From NCBI GenBank assembly GCA_963204975.1, contig CAUJJC010000122.1, forward strand, positions 1-44,612: a stretch of 44,612 nt of DNA, given 5' to 3'. The first letter of the stretch is position 1, and every line of letters starts with the position of its first letter. Positions 33,710 to 42,146 of the stretch are shown here, in pieces. The DNA is from Verrucomicrobiota bacterium (GTDB lineage: Bacteria > Verrucomicrobiota > Verrucomicrobiia > Verrucomicrobiales > Verrucomicrobiaceae). Made by a program: the position numbers and the translations under genes. The notes under the pieces were generated by a model that was not told the origin of the DNA, made no database searches, and worked only from the letters and a program-made list of their open reading frames with translations.

Positions 33710-35127
33710 CGCCGCACGCGCTTCAGCACCACGTTCGCTGCATTCCAGCCGCACATGCCATGCACACCACCAGCGGGCGGCGTGCTCGCGGAGCAGAGGT
33801 AGATGGACTTGTTCGGCGTCGCATACGGGCAAAGGCTGACCACGGGGCGTGTCATGAGCTGCTTCCAGTTCGCCATGCCACCCACCACATCGCCGCCGAT
33901 GTAGTTTTGATTGTAGCCCTCCATCTGCGCGCAGTTCATCGAGTGCCGCGCGAGGATGGTGTCGCGGAACCCCGGTGCGAAACGCTCGATCTGCGACTCG
34001 ATGATCGCGCTCATGTCGCGCGTGCTACCGGCGGGCACATGGCAGTAAGCCCATAGCGTGTGCTGACCTGCGGGTGCGCGGCTGGCATCGCAGACCGATT
34101 GCTGCGCCACGAGCACGAAGGGCCGCTCCGAATGGCGGCCCTCGTAAGCATCGAGTTCCGACGCGCGAATCTCCTCCAGCGTGCCGCCCACATGCACCGT
34201 GCCCGCCTTGCTACAGGCCTCGTTCGTCCATGGCACCGGATCGCTCAGCGCGCAGTCGATTTTGAACACGCCCGGCCCATGCTCGTAGCGCTGCAAACGA
34301 TTCGCGTAGCCCGAGGGCAAAGCGTCACCCGCCACTCGCGTCATCACGCGCGGGGAGGTGTCGAACAGATACGCACGCGCGCTCGGCAGTTCCGTGATCG
34401 ACTTCACATTGCAACCACAGCGCACCTCGCCGCCCAGTGATAGCAGCTTGCTCACGAGTGCATTCGCAATGCTCTGCGAGCCACCCGCCGCGACCGGCCA
34501 GCCGACAGCGTGCGCGCTCATCTGTAACATCATCGCGACGGCCGAGGTGAAGACATGCTCCAGCGGCAGCACGCTGTGCGCGGCATTGCCTGCGAACAAC
34601 GCACGCGCTTCCTCGGTGCGGAACATCGCACTCGCCAGCAGCGACGCTGGCATCATGGCCGCCGTGCCGAAGCGCGCCATCACGAGCGGATGCTTCGGCA
34701 GCGCCAGCGGCGTGAAGACATCGGGATACAAATCGCACGCGTGCTCCGCGATCCACTCGAACAGGAAGCGATACGCAACCTCATCGCGACCCAGTCCCTG
34801 CGCCGTGGCGTCGAGATTCTGATGCAGCACCGCCGCGCGACCACCTTCCAGCGGATGCGCCAGCGCCACCTCGGGATGCACCCAGCGCAGGCCGTGCTCC
34901 TCCAGCTTCAGCGACTGGAAAAAAGGCGAAGCCACACCGGTCGGATGCACTGCCGAGCACACATCGTGATGAAACCCCGGCAGCGTGAGTTCCTTCGTCC
35001 GCATCCCGCCGCCAGCTGTGTCAGCCGCTTCGACGACCAACGTCTTCCAGCCCTCCTGCGCCAGCCTGATGGCCGCAGCGAGTCCGTTGGGACCTGAACC
35101 AATGATGACAGCGTCGAAGTCGGGCAT
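33706..35127 (-). CDS. FAD-dependent oxidoreductase, phytoene desaturase-like
   Basis: A 473-residue flavoprotein. The start MPDFDAVIIGSGPNGLAAA carries the dinucleotide-binding G-x-G-x-x-G at residues 10-15, and VVEAADTAGGGMRTKELTLPGFHHDVCSAVHP is the flavin contact region. The end PPAGGVHGMCGWNAANVVLK is the C-terminal FAD motif of the CrtI/amine-oxidase-like superfamily. Members desaturate carotenoids or oxidise lipids and amines; the substrate here is not evident and no carotenoid genes are near. It starts eight bp after the M20 peptidase stop and is the last gene of the minus-strand operon. Confidence 0.88.
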   Translation of the reverse strand: MPDFDAVIIGSGPNGLAAAIRLAQEGWKTLVVEAADTAGGGMRTKELTLPGFHHDVCSAVHPTGVASPFFQSLKLEEHGLRWVHPEVALAHPLEGGRAAVLHQNLDATAQGLGRDEVAYRFLFEWIAEHACDLYPDVFTPLALPKHPLVMARFGTAAMMPASLLASAMFRTEEARALFAGNAAHSVLPLEHVFTSAVAMMLQMSAHAVGWPVAAGGSQSIANALVSKLLSLGGEVRCGCNVKSITELPSARAYLFDTSPRVMTRVAGDALPSGYANRLQRYEHGPGVFKIDCALSDPVPWTNEACSKAGTVHVGGTLEEIRASELDAYEGRHSERPFVLVAQQSVCDASRAPAGQHTLWAYCHVPAGSTRDMSAIIESQIERFAPGFRDTILARHSMNCAQMEGYNQNYIGGDVVGGMANWKQLMTRPVVSLCPYATPNKSIYLCSASTPPAGGVHGMCGWNAANVVLKRVRR

Positions 35128-35135
35128 GGGGAGCG

Positions 35136-36278
35136 CTAAGTTCCGATGCTGAGGATCATGCCACGATAAAACTCCACGGCCTGCTCCACCTGCGCGAGAT
35201 CCACCCATTCATCGGCAGCATGAGCCTGATCGATGCTGCCAGGACCGAAGACGATAGTGGGAATGCCTGCGCGGGAGAGCTTGCTGGCATCGCTGCCGAA
35301 CGGCACGCCGCAAGGCTCGCCATTGAGTCCCATCGACGCGAGCACGGCACTCGCCCGCTGCACCACCGCTTCGCTCGCGCGCGTGTCGAGGGCTTCATCC
35401 ACGAGCAAGGGTGGATCTTCCATCTCAGCCTCAAAGCCGGGGTGACGAGTCGTCAACTCATCGAGCAAGCCCTGATAAAATCGCAGCACATCCGTGGCGC
35501 GCTCTCCGGGGAGCAATCGGCGGTCGATCTCGATGCTGCACTCGTCGGGCACAAGGTTGACCTGCACACCGCCTTTGATCACGCCGACGCTGATGGTGGC
35601 GGGACCGAGCAAAGGATGCGTCGTGGCGGCCAGGCGCTCGTTCTCGGCTTCCAACGCGAGCACGAGACGCGACATGTGCGAGATGGCGTTGTTGCCCAGG
35701 TGGGGCTTCGAGCTGTGCGCCGCCTTGCCGCGCGTGATGATGCGCCAGCGCAGCACACCTTTGCTCGCGATCACGGCGCGCATCTCCGTGGGCTCAGCCA
35801 CGATGGCGGCCTCGGCTTGCAGTCCTTCGCAGAGCTTCACCACGCCACGATAGCTGAACTCTTCATCGACCACGGCGGCCAGCCAGACTTCGCACGGCGG
35901 CACAATGCCATCGGCTTTGAGCGACGCGACCGCATGCATCATCGCCACGAGGCCCGCCTTGTCATCGACCGAACCGCGACCATGCATCCGACCATTCTCA
36001 ATGAAGGGATCGAAGGGCGCGGTGGACATGCCTTTGATCGAGACGGTGTCCGTGTGTGCTTCGAGCACCAGCTTGCGCGAGGTCTTGCCCGGAAGTCGTG
36101 CGATGACGTTGTGGCGACCAGGGAAGACCTCTTGTTCAAAGGTCTCGATACCGCGACTTCGGAAGAACTCATGCACCAGCGGCACCATGTTCGCCTCGCT
36201 GCCTCCGTCACCGTAGGCGGGATTCACCGAGTTCACGCGCACCATGGACGCGAGTGTTTCTGCGACCGTGCTCATCAT
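35136..36278 (-). CDS. M20 family metallopeptidase (ArgE/DapE-like)
   Basis: A 380-residue di-zinc amidohydrolase. Metal and catalytic residues are in place: H75 and D77 in VLEAHTDTVS, D105 in GRGSVDDKAGL, E139-E140 in AVVDEEFS, E162 in VAEPTEM and a His near the end in IDQAHAADEW. A dimerisation lid domain occupies about 175-290. Such enzymes remove acyl groups from amino acids or cleave peptides; ArgE and DapE are the nearest textbook examples but the specificity is not fixed. The ATG shares four bases (ATGA) with the stop of the MORN-type gene, so translation is coupled; MM permits a start one codon later. Confidence 0.93.
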   Translation of the reverse strand: MMSTVAETLASMVRVNSVNPAYGDGGSEANMVPLVHEFFRSRGIETFEQEVFPGRHNVIARLPGKTSRKLVLEAHTDTVSIKGMSTAPFDPFIENGRMHGRGSVDDKAGLVAMMHAVASLKADGIVPPCEVWLAAVVDEEFSYRGVVKLCEGLQAEAAIVAEPTEMRAVIASKGVLRWRIITRGKAAHSSKPHLGNNAISHMSRLVLALEAENERLAATTHPLLGPATISVGVIKGGVQVNLVPDECSIEIDRRLLPGERATDVLRFYQGLLDELTTRHPGFEAEMEDPPLLVDEALDTRASEAVVQRASAVLASMGLNGEPCGVPFGSDASKLSRAGIPTIVFGPGSIDQAHAADEWVDLAQVEQAVEFYRGMILSIGT

Positions 36279-36649
36279 TGGTAGAACTTCTCGCTCTTCG
36301 ACACGTCGTGATCATAGACCTGCTCTTTGATCAGCTTGCCGTCCTTGCTCCAGTAGCGATTGAGACCGTGGCGCTTGCCGTCTTCGAAGTTCGTCTCCGC
36401 GCTCTGCTGGCCATTGTCCCACCACTCGCGCATCACGCCATGGATGCGGCCCTTCCTCATGGGATACTCCTTGGAAGGCTGACCATTCTTGTGCTTCTCG
36501 CGAGCGATGCCTGTGAAGGGCTTGCCCTTGTAGCTGAAGGAGCCATCGGGCTCGTAGTTCACGTCTTTGTAATCCACCTCCTCCGGCTTCATGCAGCCAG
36601 GGGTGAAGGCGAGGAACGATACGGCGAGTGCAGCGAAGGTTTTGGACAT
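36275..36649 (-). CDS. MORN-repeat (YwqK-type) putative lipoprotein
   Basis: A 124-residue protein with an N-terminal hydrophobic signal (MSKTFAALAVSFLAFTPGC), ending in a loose lipobox, so probably lipid-anchored. The mature part has three MORN-like beta-hairpin repeats: SYKGKPFTGIAREKHKNGQPSKEYPM, GRIHGVMREWWDNGQQSAE and GKRHGLNRYWSKDGKLIKEQ. This is the YwqK family, sometimes called an antitoxin though usually of unknown role. An in-frame Met at 36667 is an alternative start. It begins 19 bp after the GH-GT fusion gene and overlaps the peptidase gene. Confidence 0.85.
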   Translation of the reverse strand: MSKTFAALAVSFLAFTPGCMKPEEVDYKDVNYEPDGSFSYKGKPFTGIAREKHKNGQPSKEYPMRKGRIHGVMREWWDNGQQSAETNFEDGKRHGLNRYWSKDGKLIKEQVYDHDVSKSEKFYQ

Positions 36650-36668
36650 GAGGGTGCGGCGCAACATT

Positions 36669-39230
36669 TCAATTAGTCTGCCGGGATTCATCCCCAGCGC
36701 AAAGACCAAGTGCGCCTCCGTCCGTGATCGGCGTGAGTCCTGCGCGCGCCGCCGCCTCACGAATGAGAACCGCCATCTCCCGTTCCGCAAACACCCAGCC
36801 CGCTGCCAGCCACACCGCCGCTAGCGAAACCGGAATTCCGAAACAAATCTGCTGCCATAGCAAAGGGATCGACACGGTGAGGCCGATCATCGCCCAGATG
36901 ACCAGCAGCCCCACCAGCACACGTCGCACCCGGCGCTGAACGCCAATCCTCGTGAGCATTCGCTGGCCCCCATGATACTCGGTGACGGTCACGATGCCGT
37001 AGGAGAGCCAGTGGTTGGGGTTCAGTTCCAGATCGACCCATCGCCAGCCATCATCTTGCCGGAACGGCATCGCCTTGGCTGCAAGCACTTCGCGATACGC
37101 TGCCAGCCACGCCTCACGGCCCACTCCAGCCTCGGACCAGAAGGCCAGCTCCATGATGCGCCACGACCACTTCTTCGGTCGCCTCGGCGGTAGGATGTCC
37201 GGCAGGTGAGGACGGAACGAAGGACGGGCACCGATATTGAGCATGGTATCGAGTCGCGCGCCCTCACGCACCATGGGCTGCGCTAGGCAGAGGAACCAAA
37301 GCAACAGCTTGTCACCCATCGTTTCAGGCATGGGTGATGCCTGCTTCATTCGATGCCAGGCAAACCACGCGACACCCGCCATGATTGCCGCACTTACCCA
37401 GGCGAGCTGTAGCAAGGCAAACATGAAAGCGAGCGCGATCCACAGCAGCCCCGAGAGCCAGTGCCACCACGCAAAGCCACCGCTCGCATAGATCACCTGA
37501 AACGCGCCCAGCCCTTGCGGTCCATGGAACACACTGCCCTCCACCGGATCATGCGATCCCACGCCATCGCCGTAGATCGCCCCGCGCCAGCGTGCGCCAC
37601 CAAGCGGGCCGAAGCGCTGCGGGTGCTGCTTCATGAGCAAGGCCTCAGCATGGCCATAACCGTTCTGCTGCTTGAAGTAAGCCTTCACCGTGAAGCGCCG
37701 GTGATGCCAGACCATCGCACCTGGGACAAATCGCAACCGCCCTCCGAGATCGCGCAGCCGCCAGCACACATCGACGTCATCACCGGCGGTGCGAAACACT
37801 GGATTGAATCCCCCAATCTCCTCCAGCGCACGTTTCCGAATCGCGAGATTGCAACCGGGCAGATGCTCCGCCTCCTCGTCGTTGATCATCACATGCGAGG
37901 GACCTCCTGGCGCTGCCGCCACGAGCGACTCTATGCGACCTCGCGGAGGCGGAGGAATATTGGGCCCCCCTGCCGCCACCCACTGCGGATCATCGAAGGC
38001 CAGCGCCAGTTCCGCCAACCAATCCTCGTCAGGCATGCAGTCGTCATCCGTGTAGGCAATGACTTCACCTGTGGCCATCACGGCACCCACATTGCGTGCC
38101 ACACTGAGCCCTCCGTGCTGAAGCCGACGATAGCGGACGAACTCGAAGGACTTCGCGATCTCTGGCACCGCATCCGTCGATCCATCATCCACCACGATCA
38201 CCTCACGAGGCCCATACGTCTGTCGGCCCAGCGCTTCCAGACACTCGCGCAGCGTGGCACTGCCATTCCGTGTGCAGACCACCACGGAGATTCTCATGCA
38301 AGGCGCTGGCTCTGCGGCAACCAAAGGCAAAACAGCCGCAGGTCGCGCATGGCGCTGCTCATCGACGAGGCCGAACTGCCACTGCGTCACCGCCGCGCCC
38401 CCTCGATGCCATTCATCGGTGAAGGCAAACCACACGCTGCCCGCCACGCCCAATCGTTGGCACGCATCCTCAAACCAGTCCCTCACCTCCGCCTGACGCG
38501 CCTCGCCATGGCGCCTCACATCGAGACCAAACTCGGTGATGATCAGCGGCTTGTTCCCCGCGAGATGCTGCAGCCGCTGCACATACAGCTCGAAGGCCTC
38601 GCGCTGCTCCAGATAGACATTCACCGCGAGGAAGTCCGCATTGTCCGCCATCAGATACTCGGTGCTCGGATAGGTGGCATAGCTCACGAGGCAATGCGGT
38701 GCCTCGGCTTTGGCGATGCGCACGAGCGCCTCGATGAAGCGCTTCACTCGTCGCGGCTCCATCCACCGCACCAACGTCTTCTCGGTCTCATTGCCTACGA
38801 TCAAGGCGACCACCGCCTCGTGGTTCCCGAAGCGTCTTGCCGCCTCGCACACCTTCGCCTCCACCTCGCGCCCTTGAGCCGAATGCCGATGCGAATCATC
38901 CACCCATCGCGGCCAGCCCAGCACGTCCACATGCTGCGCCCACGGAATGCCCACCATCAGCTTCAGTGAATGCCTGACCGCCACCTCCAGCACCGCATCC
39001 GTGGGCAGTTCGTAAATGCGAACGGCATTGAAACCAAGCGCCTGGATCATCGCGAAGTCCTGATCCAGCCTCGAATCCTCAGGCCACGGCTCGCCCCGGA
39101 CGTTCGGCTTGAAAGGCCCGTAGCTCACCGCCCGCAGGAAGTGCTTACGCCCTTTCATCCGCAGCCACTTCCCCGCCGCCACGACGCGACTCGTGGATGG
39201 TGGCTGAAGGTTCGGCGAGGACAAGGGCAT
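36669..39230 (-). CDS. Glycoside hydrolase-glycosyltransferase (GT2) membrane fusion
   Basis: An 853-residue bifunctional-looking protein. Residues about 15-300 form a TIM-barrel clan GH-A hydrolase: ALIVGNETEK supplies the acid/base E148 after Asn, and PLIITEFGLD the nucleophile E233. Residues about 312-560 are a family 2 glycosyltransferase: RISVVVCTRNGSATL, VIVVDDGSTD (347-353), YTDDDCMPD with the DxD (395-397) and GDDVDVCWRLRDLG. Two or three membrane helices (about 600-650) and two more near 790-830 follow. GT2 faces the cytoplasm; the hydrolase has no signal peptide, so its side is unclear. GH17-GT2 fusions that make or remodel beta-glucans are known in Proteobacteria; this may be a distant parallel. 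First gene of a four-gene operon. Confidence 0.9.
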   Translation of the reverse strand: MPLSSPNLQPPSTSRVVAAGKWLRMKGRKHFLRAVSYGPFKPNVRGEPWPEDSRLDQDFAMIQALGFNAVRIYELPTDAVLEVAVRHSLKLMVGIPWAQHVDVLGWPRWVDDSHRHSAQGREVEAKVCEAARRFGNHEAVVALIVGNETEKTLVRWMEPRRVKRFIEALVRIAKAEAPHCLVSYATYPSTEYLMADNADFLAVNVYLEQREAFELYVQRLQHLAGNKPLIITEFGLDVRRHGEARQAEVRDWFEDACQRLGVAGSVWFAFTDEWHRGGAAVTQWQFGLVDEQRHARPAAVLPLVAAEPAPCMRISVVVCTRNGSATLRECLEALGRQTYGPREVIVVDDGSTDAVPEIAKSFEFVRYRRLQHGGLSVARNVGAVMATGEVIAYTDDDCMPDEDWLAELALAFDDPQWVAAGGPNIPPPPRGRIESLVAAAPGGPSHVMINDEEAEHLPGCNLAIRKRALEEIGGFNPVFRTAGDDVDVCWRLRDLGGRLRFVPGAMVWHHRRFTVKAYFKQQNGYGHAEALLMKQHPQRFGPLGGARWRGAIYGDGVGSHDPVEGSVFHGPQGLGAFQVIYASGGFAWWHWLSGLLWIALAFMFALLQLAWVSAAIMAGVAWFAWHRMKQASPMPETMGDKLLLWFLCLAQPMVREGARLDTMLNIGARPSFRPHLPDILPPRRPKKWSWRIMELAFWSEAGVGREAWLAAYREVLAAKAMPFRQDDGWRWVDLELNPNHWLSYGIVTVTEYHGGQRMLTRIGVQRRVRRVLVGLLVIWAMIGLTVSIPLLWQQICFGIPVSLAAVWLAAGWVFAEREMAVLIREAAARAGLTPITDGGALGLCAGDESRQTN

Positions 39231-39280
39231 GGTCGGCGAGCATAGACGGAACCGCAGCCCCGTGCATTCGTCTTGATCAA

Positions 39281-39328
39281 CATGACAAGTGTGAAAGGCA
39301 AGTCCGGCAGCATTGACCCTTTGTCATG
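39281..39328. promoter_or_regulatory. 8-bp inverted repeat over the TPR-gene promoter
   Basis: CATGACAA (39281-39288) and TTGTCATG (39321-39328) are perfect arms 32 bp apart. The second arm lies in the spacer of the candidate promoter, so a bound protein could repress it. The intergenic region is shared with the divergent GH-GT gene. Confidence 0.3.
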
Positions 39329-39341
39329 AATTTGGTGCAAT
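39313..39341 (+). promoter_or_regulatory. Candidate sigma-70 promoter of the TPR gene
   Basis: TTGACC (39313-39318), a 17-bp spacer and TGCAAT (39336-39341) lie 39 bp before the start codon of the TPR gene. Spacing is ideal; the -10 matches four of six consensus bases. Confidence 0.4.
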
Positions 39342-39380
39342 CAACCCACGCCACGAATTCAACACCAACCACAGACCTCC

Positions 39381-39914
39381 ATGAAAATGACTCGTGTTCG
39401 TGCCCTGATGCTCAGCCTCGTGCTGGGCTCCTCCCTGACTGCGGCCTCACGTGCTGCGGACGACAAAGAAATCCAAACCCTCTTCCAGATGGGCCGCACC
39501 GCCTACTACCAGGGGAATGTCGAGCAGGCCAAAAAACTGCTCACCCAGGTGCTCGCCATGAATCCCCGGCACTTCGAGACCCGCGCGATCCTGGCGAATA
39601 TCAATGCCACCATGGCCAAGGGCCAGGCCTCGCTCAAGACCACCTACAACGGCGTGGTCATCCCCAAGTTCGAGGTCAATCAAGTCTCCCTCGGCGAGAG
39701 TCTCGAAGCCCTCGCGCTCATGGCCAAAAACGTCTCCAATGGCAAGGTCACACCCAACTTCGTGGTCAAGAACCCCGATCTCAACACCGCCCTCATCACC
39801 TTGTCGCTGGCCAATACTCCCGTCGATGAACTCGTGCGCTACCTCGCCGACATGGCTCGGGCAAAAGTCTCCTGGGACAAGCACGCCGTCGTCTTCTCCG
39901 GCATCGCTGATTGA
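39381..39914 (+). CDS. Exported TPR protein with secretin-type N-domain
   Basis: A 177-residue exported protein. The signal peptide is MKMTRVRALMLSLVLGSSLTAASRA. A tetratricopeptide repeat follows (GRTAYYQGNVEQAKKLLTQVLAMNP, within residues 38-65). The second half (VVIPKFEVNQVSLGESLEALALMAKN to KVSWDKHAVVFSGI) has the strand-helix-strand pattern of the STN/secretin N0 domain: IP-x-F-E-V, S-L-G-E-S-L, and a final strand with VVF. Such TPR-plus-N0 proteins are common in Verrucomicrobiota, perhaps as periplasmic assembly factors; the partner is unknown. It starts a plus-strand run with the SDR gene. Confidence 0.8.
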   Translation: MKMTRVRALMLSLVLGSSLTAASRAADDKEIQTLFQMGRTAYYQGNVEQAKKLLTQVLAMNPRHFETRAILANINATMAKGQASLKTTYNGVVIPKFEVNQVSLGESLEALALMAKNVSNGKVTPNFVVKNPDLNTALITLSLANTPVDELVRYLADMARAKVSWDKHAVVFSGIAD

Positions 39915-39944
39915 CGCCACGCCCGCGCCGCGCACCCTCCGCGC

Positions 39945-40604
39945 GTGACTGAACGCACGGCACTGATTACGGGCGGCGAGGGCGATCTAGCCCTCGCCCT
40001 CCGCGCGTGCCTGGAAGCATCCGGGTGGAACGTCCTCGCGCCCGGACGCACAGCACTCGATGTCAGCAGCACCGCTTCCGTGGTCGAGTTCTTCCAGGTG
40101 CTGCCTCGAATCGACCTGCTCATCAACAACGCAGGTCTCGTGCTCGACAAGCCCGTGGCGCTCATGTCCGCCGAGGCCTGGGATCAAGTCATCGACGTCA
40201 ATCTCAGCGGTGCCTTCCGATGCACTCGTGCAGCCATCAAGCTCATGGCCCGCCAGCGCTCCGGGCACATCATCAATATCGGCTCCTTCGCAGCCCTCGC
40301 AGGCACCGAAGGTCAGGCCAATTACGCCGCAGCCAAGGCTGGCCTCATCGCCCTCACACAGTCCATCGCCCGCGAATACGGAGCCCGGAGCATTCGTTGC
40401 AATTGCGTGCTCCCCGGCTTCCTGGAAACCAAGATGACCCGCGTCATCCTCGAATCTCACCGCGAGCGAGTGCTCGCCACCCACGCCCTCGGCACCCTCA
40501 ACACGACCTCCGACGCCGCCCGCTTCATCGTTCAGCTCGATAGCTTCCCGCACATCTCCGGCCAGGTCTTCCAGCTCGACAGCCGGATCAGCAGCCATCT
40601 TTGA
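39945..40604 (+). CDS. Short-chain dehydrogenase/reductase with altered cofactor loop
   Basis: A 219-residue SDR starting with GTG (TERTALITGGEG). The catalytic Ser-Tyr-Lys is intact: NIGSFAALAGTEGQANYAAAKAG. NNAG is present in LLINNAGLVLDK. The family loop T-G-x-x-x-G-x-G reads TGGEGDLA, with Asp and Ala replacing the last two glycines, so nucleotide binding may be weaker or shifted. It resembles FabG and sugar or keto-acyl reductases; substrate unknown. The spacing of 30 bp after the TPR gene and seven before the next gene suggests an operon. Confidence 0.88.
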   Translation: MTERTALITGGEGDLALALRACLEASGWNVLAPGRTALDVSSTASVVEFFQVLPRIDLLINNAGLVLDKPVALMSAEAWDQVIDVNLSGAFRCTRAAIKLMARQRSGHIINIGSFAALAGTEGQANYAAAKAGLIALTQSIAREYGARSIRCNCVLPGFLETKMTRVILESHRERVLATHALGTLNTTSDAARFIVQLDSFPHISGQVFQLDSRISSHL

Positions 40605-40611
40605 TCGCCTC

Positions 40612-41370
40612 ATGAGTCTCGCCCAGAGCTGGTTATCGTATGAAGGGCACTACGCCCAGCGCCCCACGATTCACGGCTTGCCCTGCACAGCCAGTCCCTC
40701 AGGCATTCACATGCAGAAGGCCGTGTCGCGTCCACCGAAGCGCGGGCAAGGCTACAAGTTCGGCATCTTCGCGGGACTGCATGGTGATGAAGAAGCCGGC
40801 GTGCTCGCCGTGCAGGAACTCATCCGCTGGGCGAACACGCATCCGCAGGAGCTTGCCGACTTCGAGCTGCATCTCTACCCCGTGTGCAATCCCACCGGCT
40901 GCGATCAGAAGACGCGCCACAGCAGCGCAGGGCTGGACTTGAACCGCGAGTTCTGGACCGGCTCCACCGAGCCCGAGGTGATCTACTTGGAGAGCGAGCT
41001 GCGCCGCGAGCAGTTCCACGGCATCGTGCAACTGCACAGCGACGATACCAGCCACGGCGTCTATGGCTTCGTTCGTGGCAGCCTGCTCAGCGAGGAGTTA
41101 TTGAAGCCCGCGCTCGCCTGTGCCGCCGAGTTCCTGCCTTTCAACTACAACGCCATTATTGATGGCTTCGAGGCCGATCACGGCATCATCCGCGAGTGCT
41201 ACGAAGGCATCCTCTCCGCACCACCCGAGCAGCGTCCGCAACCGCTGGAGATCGTGTTTGAAACCCCCGCCCTCGCCCCGCTCGACCAGCAAGTCACCGC
41301 CACCATCGAAGCCGTGAAGACCATCCTCGCCGAGTATCGCACGCTGCAAGCCTACGCGGCGGATCTCTGA
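40612..41370 (+). CDS. M14/AstE-like zinc carboxypeptidase-fold hydrolase
   Basis: A 252-residue cytoplasmic metallohydrolase. Zinc ligands H57 and E60 sit in FAGLHGDEEAG, and the third His is in IVQLHSDDTSHG. A substrate-binding Arg is in GLDLNREFWTG, and EIVFETPALAP near residue 229 supplies the catalytic Glu. The pattern matches succinylglutamate desuccinylase/aspartoacylase and small M14 carboxypeptidases. Length is close to that of bacterial members. No arginine-catabolism genes are adjacent, so a peptide or acyl-amino-acid substrate is equally likely. Confidence 0.85.
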   Translation: MSLAQSWLSYEGHYAQRPTIHGLPCTASPSGIHMQKAVSRPPKRGQGYKFGIFAGLHGDEEAGVLAVQELIRWANTHPQELADFELHLYPVCNPTGCDQKTRHSSAGLDLNREFWTGSTEPEVIYLESELRREQFHGIVQLHSDDTSHGVYGFVRGSLLSEELLKPALACAAEFLPFNYNAIIDGFEADHGIIRECYEGILSAPPEQRPQPLEIVFETPALAPLDQQVTATIEAVKTILAEYRTLQAYAADL

Positions 41371-41594
41371 TTTCACAGGCGCGGCCCCATCACCGGCTGG
41401 ATCGCCATGCCTTCGTCCACGCAACGTGCTTCCCTTTGAATCGCGGCGTTCGGGTTGAAATCAAGGAAGCGCCACAGACAAAGCCTTGATCTCCGGCAGC
41501 TTCACCGCTTCGCTCCGAGCATCAATTCACAAGCCATTTCGTCGATGACCTCCGACCCGCCCCAGCATCACAACCCCGTTCGCCCACAAAAAAC
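41371..41594. other. Non-coding stretch before the boundary repeat
   Basis: No convincing gene is seen; short frames lack starts or family features. Near the end a small hairpin (TTCGCCCAC, eight bases, GTGGGCGAA at 41579-41604) precedes and overlaps the boundary repeat. Confidence 0.4.
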
Positions 41595-41647
41595 TGTGGG
41601 CGAATCAGATTCGCCCACAATTAAGTGTGGCTAAACAACGTTCGTCC
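41595..41647 (+). repeat. Palindromic boundary repeat, copy 2
   Basis: TGTGGGCGAATC (41595-41606) and GATTCGCCCACA (41608-41619) are perfect 12-bp arms around one base. The repeat continues to AACAACGTTCGTCC, the junction of the cassette starting at 41641. It matches 26033-25981 on the opposite strand at 48 of 53 positions. Confidence 0.75.
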
Positions 41648-41661
41648 AAAGAACCAAGCAC

Positions 41662-41952
41662 ATGACCTCACTCACCACCTTCACCCGTATCCGTGAGATT
41701 ATCAGCGGAACTGGTGACACCACTCCCGCCGACTGGCTGACTGAACGACGAGAGATCAGCACCCTCTACAACAGGGTCAGACCCCACATATTTGCCATCG
41801 TTGCTGCCAGGGAGAGGCTCCGAAGCTTCGAGCAGCATTTTGATGTGCTCTACGGGAGGCACGGCCACGAGGACAGAGACGACAGGGCTGCTGATGTCCT
41901 CATAGACATCGACGCGATAGTCCGCCACCTTCCTTCCATTCCCGCAGAGTAG
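41662..41952 (+). CDS. Possible cassette protein of unknown function (plus strand)
   Basis: A 96-residue frame in the sense expected for its cassette (41641-42234; attC on the plus strand). The sequence is helix-rich and soluble (TRIREIISGTG; RPHIFAIVAARERLRSFEQHFDVL). No family is recognised. It overlaps an opposite-strand frame of 147 residues (41668-42111); only one is likely to be real and I cannot decide between them. The plus frame leaves nearly 200 bp non-coding before the attC. Confidence 0.4.
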   Translation: MTSLTTFTRIREIISGTGDTTPADWLTERREISTLYNRVRPHIFAIVAARERLRSFEQHFDVLYGRHGHEDRDDRAADVLIDIDAIVRHLPSIPAE

Positions 41953-42111
41953 GGTGTCACGCCGATAGATTTCATCACGCCATATCCTCAGCCTCACAAC
42001 AGACGGCATATCCATCACTAGCCTCCCGCCCTTCGTCCTCACGGGATCACAGGAGTCCTGAAGAGTGTAGAGAAGCGAGTTCACCGCGCGAAATAGTTCA
42101 GAGAGCAACAT
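41668..42111 (-). CDS. Possible cassette protein of unknown function (minus strand)
   Basis: A 147-residue frame that competes with 41662-41952. Its first hundred residues look protein-like (LFRAVNSLLYTLQDSCDPV; VVRLRIWRDEIYRRDTLLCGNG; YRVDVYEDISSPVVSVLVAV), while the Ser/Gly-rich tail is less convincing. TTGACA lies 11 bp before the ATG. If real, the gene faces against its attC site, which does occur in cassettes. Confidence 0.4.
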   Translation of the reverse strand: MLLSELFRAVNSLLYTLQDSCDPVRTKGGRLVMDMPSVVRLRIWRDEIYRRDTLLCGNGRKVADYRVDVYEDISSPVVSVLVAVPPVEHIKMLLEASEPLPGSNDGKYVGSDPVVEGADLSSFSQPVGGSGVTSSADNLTDTGEGGE

Positions 42112-42146
42112 AGCAGGAGACGAATGTCAATGAATCCACCAACCAA

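Noticed and set aside
37461-38969. A plus-strand open frame of 502 codons
   Set aside because: It is antisense to the GH-GT2 fusion gene.
41546-41634. A very short plus-strand frame crossing the boundary repeat
   Set aside because: Most of it is translated palindrome; no start signal or family.
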